From Actinomycetota bacterium (GTDB lineage: Bacteria; Actinomycetota; Actinomycetes; Streptosporangiales; Streptosporangiaceae), in assembly GCA_027314515.1 (NCBI GenBank), contig DAHVAR010000121.1, forward strand, positions 1 through 48,501: DNA of 48,501 nucleotides, read 5' to 3'. Positions 45,524-48,501 of the stretch are shown piece after piece (the stretch's first letter is position 1; every line of letters begins with the position of its first letter). The position numbers were made by a program, and so were the translations under genes. The notes under the pieces are model-generated. The model made no database searches. It had not been told where the DNA came from and was given only the letters and a program-made list of their open reading frames with translations.

Positions 45524-46818
45524 CAGTCCTCATTGGCCGCCATGCCCAGCGCGCGGCGTAGGACGTACTGGTCGAGCTCTGGCACGGCACCGAACCGGCC
45601 TTGTAGATACGCCCTCTCTAGGTTCAGCGACCGCCTCACCTTGGACCCGCCGTATTCTGCTAGCGCCGTGAGCCTCGTAGCACCATCGCCGCCCTTCTCA
45701 GTCAGCCAGACTTCGTCCCGGTTCAGGTGATTGAGCAGGCTCGTGTCATGAGTTGTGAAGATTAGCTGCGCGCCGTTGGGATTCGTGATCGGGTCCTCGA
45801 ACAACTCCAGCAGGTGTGCCGACAGCTTCGGGTGCAGGCTCGCGTCGATTTCGTCGACCACCAAGATCCGGCCGTTACTCAATGCGGTGAGCGTCGGGCC
45901 GATGAGCGCAAACCAGGTTCGGGTGCCGGCGGACTCTTCGGTAAGTTCGAAAGGCAACTCCTGGCCTGACACGCTATGGATAAGCTGCGGACGCCGACGC
46001 GACTGCCGGCGCACTTGCGGTGAGATGCGCGCGTCGTTGTTGTCGGCTTCGGCAATTTGGACGCCGTCTATTCCCAGGTCAGCAAACCGGAGCATTGCCA
46101 GGGCAGACTGACGTGTACCTATTGCGCCATAGTCCACGTCGTCGTATGGCGACGGCTCTGCTCGACCTTGATCATCGAAGAGTCGCACCGTCGGTACTCC
46201 GCGCTCGCCGGCGAAGCCGTACTGATTCCACGCTGCGGGGCGGCGCGGGCCCAATACTTGGATCCCGGCCAGATGCCGGGCGAAAGACCTGAACTCGGCG
46301 TCATCGAGTCGCATCGCCGCCGACAACGCGAGCGTGGAGGGAGTGAGCAGGTCACGGATGCCCGCAAGCCCTAGTCCCCGCCTAAGCTCTACTTCCAGTC
46401 CTTCTCGCTCGAAGAGTATGCGGCGCCGCCGTTCCGGATAGCTGTAAAGTCCCTCGAAGAGCACCATTGAATCGTCGACATCTAGCCGGTAGACGTACCT
46501 GACGCCGTCAACGACCATCTCGATCTCGAACCACGAGGGCGTGCTCGGCCCGGGCGTGAACTTAAACGGCTCGCGGGGGATCACTTCGTCCCATGCGCGG
46601 AGAGAGTGCCTGACGGCCAGCGACAGCCACGTCAGCGCCTCGACCACATTTGACTTGCCTGACGCGTTGGGGCCGTAGATCCCGGCGACGGCTAGCACTC
46701 GCTCGGTCAGAAGGTCGAACCCTCTGGCTGATGGCCTGTCGCTGTCGATGGCGATCATGGAAAGCTCCACCGCATCCATGATCGACCGGTGATTGGAGAC
46801 CTCAAATCTCAGCAGCAT
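45523..46818 (-). CDS. RloA-family AAA ATPase
   Basis: A 431-residue AAA_15/21 ATPase of the RloA type. Walker A GPNASGKS is at 49-56 after LLRFEVSNHRSI; ESAGTRTWFALIGP (signature), Walker B ILVVDEIDASLHPKL and FTTHDTSLLN follow. The start has AGGAGG about six bases upstream of ATG 46818. It lies inside the pgl locus, 160 bases after pglX and before pglY, all on the same strand. RloA/RloB are known as restriction-linked ORFs; here they interrupt a BREX type 2 operon. Confidence 0.9.
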   Translation of the reverse strand: MLLRFEVSNHRSIMDAVELSMIAIDSDRPSARGFDLLTERVLAVAGIYGPNASGKSNVVEALTWLSLAVRHSLRAWDEVIPREPFKFTPGPSTPSWFEIEMVVDGVRYVYRLDVDDSMVLFEGLYSYPERRRRILFEREGLEVELRRGLGLAGIRDLLTPSTLALSAAMRLDDAEFRSFARHLAGIQVLGPRRPAAWNQYGFAGERGVPTVRLFDDQGRAEPSPYDDVDYGAIGTRQSALAMLRFADLGIDGVQIAEADNNDARISPQVRRQSRRRPQLIHSVSGQELPFELTEESAGTRTWFALIGPTLTALSNGRILVVDEIDASLHPKLSAHLLELFEDPITNPNGAQLIFTTHDTSLLNHLNRDEVWLTEKGGDGATRLTALAEYGGSKVRRSLNLERAYLQGRFGAVPELDQYVLRRALGMAANED

Positions 46819-46978
46819 AGCCCCTCCTAGCTGCCTCGCTGCACGTTCGCCTCACTGTATGCCAAAGCTCGACGAATATCGGCGTGAACGCGCAGCCAGA
46901 TGCTGGCGGCTCGTCTGGAGAGCGGTCATGCGCAAGCACCCAGATTGGTCGCCAGCGACGAGTCCTGGGTTCAGATAG

Positions 46979-48501
46979 CTACCCGGAAACCCTGCGTCCG
47001 TGTGCAGCCGGGCCGGGTCGCCAGGCGGCCAGCTCGGCCAGGGTCTTGCCGACCTGCGCTGAACGAGCGGCGAGCTGTTCCCGGCAGAACACCGCCAGGC
47101 TGACGCCGTAGGCCGGATCAACGTCGGCGTGCCACTGCTCGACCCATGGCTGCAGCTCAGCCAGCCCGGCGACCAGCGGGACCAGCCGCTCGTCCGCCCA
47201 GCCGTCCTTCTGCCGCTCGGTGATGATGATCGACAGGGCCAGCGACTGCTGCGCGTGGTCCCAGTCGGCCCAGCCGAGCACAATGGTCGGGTCGGTCTCC
47301 CGGCCGGCGTCCGGGTAGAGGATGAACCGCTCCTTCGGCACGTCCAGCTTCCCGCGCGCGGCCCAGTAAGACTGCCTGCGGAAGTCCGCCGAGGTGTACT
47401 TGGGCGGCACCGGGATCGGGCCGGCCTTCTCCCCGGCGTCCTCGCGCCGTTGCAGTGCCCAGGTCTCTTCCCAAGATTCGCGCTTGCGCAACCCGGAATC
47501 CTTGTACCGGTAGGCCGCCAGGAACGGAACGCACTCGTCCTCCAGCAACCTGGTCAGCGACTTCTCAGTCGGGATGTCGGGCCGCCCCTCCCACAGCGCA
47601 AGCACGCTCGTCAGCTCATGATCGCGCTCGACCTCGTCCGTGAGCTGCCCGATGCTGCGCGGCAGCGGCCGACCCTGCGGGTCGAACCAGAACTTCTTGT
47701 CTTCGAGCCGGTCCAGCAGCCACTCCCGCAGCGCCCGGTCCCGCCGCTTCTCCCACGGCTCCTGCGCCCAGCGCCGCTTGTACTCCGGCTTCTCCAGCAA
47801 CCGGATGAACGGGTTACTCGCGATCACCTCCAGCCGCCACTTCACCAGATCCCGGTAGGCAGCCGGCCAGTGCGCCGGGATCTCAGTGATCGGCGTCGAC
47901 CCGTGCCGGCTGAACCAGGCCGTTTCCTCCTCGCCCGCCGCCACCGCCTGGGCCAGCACAATCTCGAACGCCCGCTCACCCAGCACGATCCCCGGCAGGT
48001 CACCGCCGTAGGTCAGGTCCGCATCGATCAGCCCGTACAGCCGATAGACCTCCCAGTCCAGTTCCTCCTGCTGGGCGATCATCACAGCCCGGATGTGCTC
48101 GGACTCAGTTCGTGCCGCCGCCAGCCCCTCGAAGGTCGGCGTCGTCAGTGCGACGACCGCTTCCGGTGCATTCGCGGTGAGCTCGGCTGCCAGGGCATCG
48201 AGCAACTGACCGCGCGCCAGTGGCAGTACGCCAGGCAGCGGGCAATCTTGCAAGGTCGTGCCGGTGAATTCGTAGAACCGCTCCCAGCCTTCGGCTTTGA
48301 CTCCCTCGTTGATGCCCTGACTGCCTTTATCGTGGCTGTTCTGCTTGAGCCAGAAGCACGCGGTAGAGGAATTGAGCACGCCGAGCAGCGCCAGATGATC
48401 GTCCTCAGTCGCGCCTTCCGGCAGCTTGATCACCGGCGCCGACCGGTTGAACACCCTCCCGCCCCGGTCCAGCACGAAGTGGTTATGCGTAGCCACGAAC
48501 G
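46979..48501 (-). CDS. pglX: BREX type 2 DNA adenine methyltransferase PglX, C-terminal part
   Basis: Runs off the right edge of the window; 507 codons are visible and the frame is open to the last base. Visible sequence is the target-recognition and C-terminal part: FVLDRGGRVFNRSAPVIKLP, LGVLNSSTACFWLKQNSHDK, INEGVKAEGWERFYEFTGT, ELDWEVYRLYGLID, PEYKRRWAQEPWEKRRDRAL, and PPKYTSADFRRQSYWAARGK. The methyltransferase core with the NPPY-type motif lies outside. PglX methylates host DNA so that BREX spares it. The pglW kinase gene would be expected beyond the edge. Confidence 0.93.
   Translation of the reverse strand, partial: FVATHNHFVLDRGGRVFNRSAPVIKLPEGATEDDHLALLGVLNSSTACFWLKQNSHDKGSQGINEGVKAEGWERFYEFTGTTLQDCPLPGVLPLARGQLLDALAAELTANAPEAVVALTTPTFEGLAAARTESEHIRAVMIAQQEELDWEVYRLYGLIDADLTYGGDLPGIVLGERAFEIVLAQAVAAGEEETAWFSRHGSTPITEIPAHWPAAYRDLVKWRLEVIASNPFIRLLEKPEYKRRWAQEPWEKRRDRALREWLLDRLEDKKFWFDPQGRPLPRSIGQLTDEVERDHELTSVLALWEGRPDIPTEKSLTRLLEDECVPFLAAYRYKDSGLRKRESWEETWALQRREDAGEKAGPIPVPPKYTSADFRRQSYWAARGKLDVPKERFILYPDAGRETDPTIVLGWADWDHAQQSLALSIIITERQKDGWADERLVPLVAGLAELQPWVEQWHADVDPAYGVSLAVFCREQLAARSAQVGKTLAELAAWRPGPAAHGRRVSG

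Overview
The window is very GC-rich, uses many GTG starts and has tightly overlapping genes (ATGA/GTGA junctions). It carries DosR-type palindromes, a class II ribonucleotide reductase, a mycobacterial-type long hibernation factor and a Pgl/BREX type 2 locus. Together these point to a soil-type actinomycete; the genus cannot be told from the sequence alone. No rRNA, tRNA, CRISPR array or intact insertion sequence was seen.

Region 1 (1-2.56 kb) holds leftovers and small genes: a frameshifted DUF2252 gene, short tandem and inverted repeats, a DUF1918 gene, a small unknown gene and the tail of a broken VOC gene.

Region 2 (2.55-16.06 kb) is a coherent locus for import and breakdown of D-amino-acid-containing peptides, most simply cell-wall stem peptides. 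On the minus strand lie a MurR/RpiR regulator, a peptide-binding lipoprotein, two DppBC-type permeases, an N-acyl-D-amino-acid deacylase and a serine hydrolase. Divergently on the plus strand lie a DAP-decarboxylase-like PLP enzyme, an S66 LD-carboxypeptidase, an M55 D-aminopeptidase, an M20 peptidase and an FAD-linked 2-hydroxyacid oxidase, nearly all translationally coupled. The two arms share a near-identical promoter-like element (TTGACC, 18 bp, TGTACTCA). No ABC ATPase is encoded here.

Region 3 (16.4-31.3 kb) resembles a DosR/DevR dormancy island: a RafH-like hibernation factor, NrdJ, Hsp20, an M50-CBS protease, a PRPP synthetase paralogue and an operon of acetate-CoA ligase, E1 alpha, E1 beta, E2 and a free acyl carrier protein. 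Also here are two flavin/F420 split-barrel proteins, a DUF4232 lipoprotein and a HisC-like aminotransferase. Palindromes of the form RGGAC-N4-GTCCC lie 40-90 bp before several of these genes.

Region 4 (31.3-32.3 kb) is decayed VOC and luciferase-like oxidoreductase sequence.

Region 5 (32.5 kb to the end) is a phage-defence island on the minus strand: pglX (cut by the window edge), a RloA/RloB pair, pglY, pglZ, brxD, brxHI, then an AAA ATPase paired with a DUF4276 effector that carries a frameshift. BREX type 2 thus has two separate two-gene ATPase plus TOPRIM-like modules, one inserted inside it and one at its tail.
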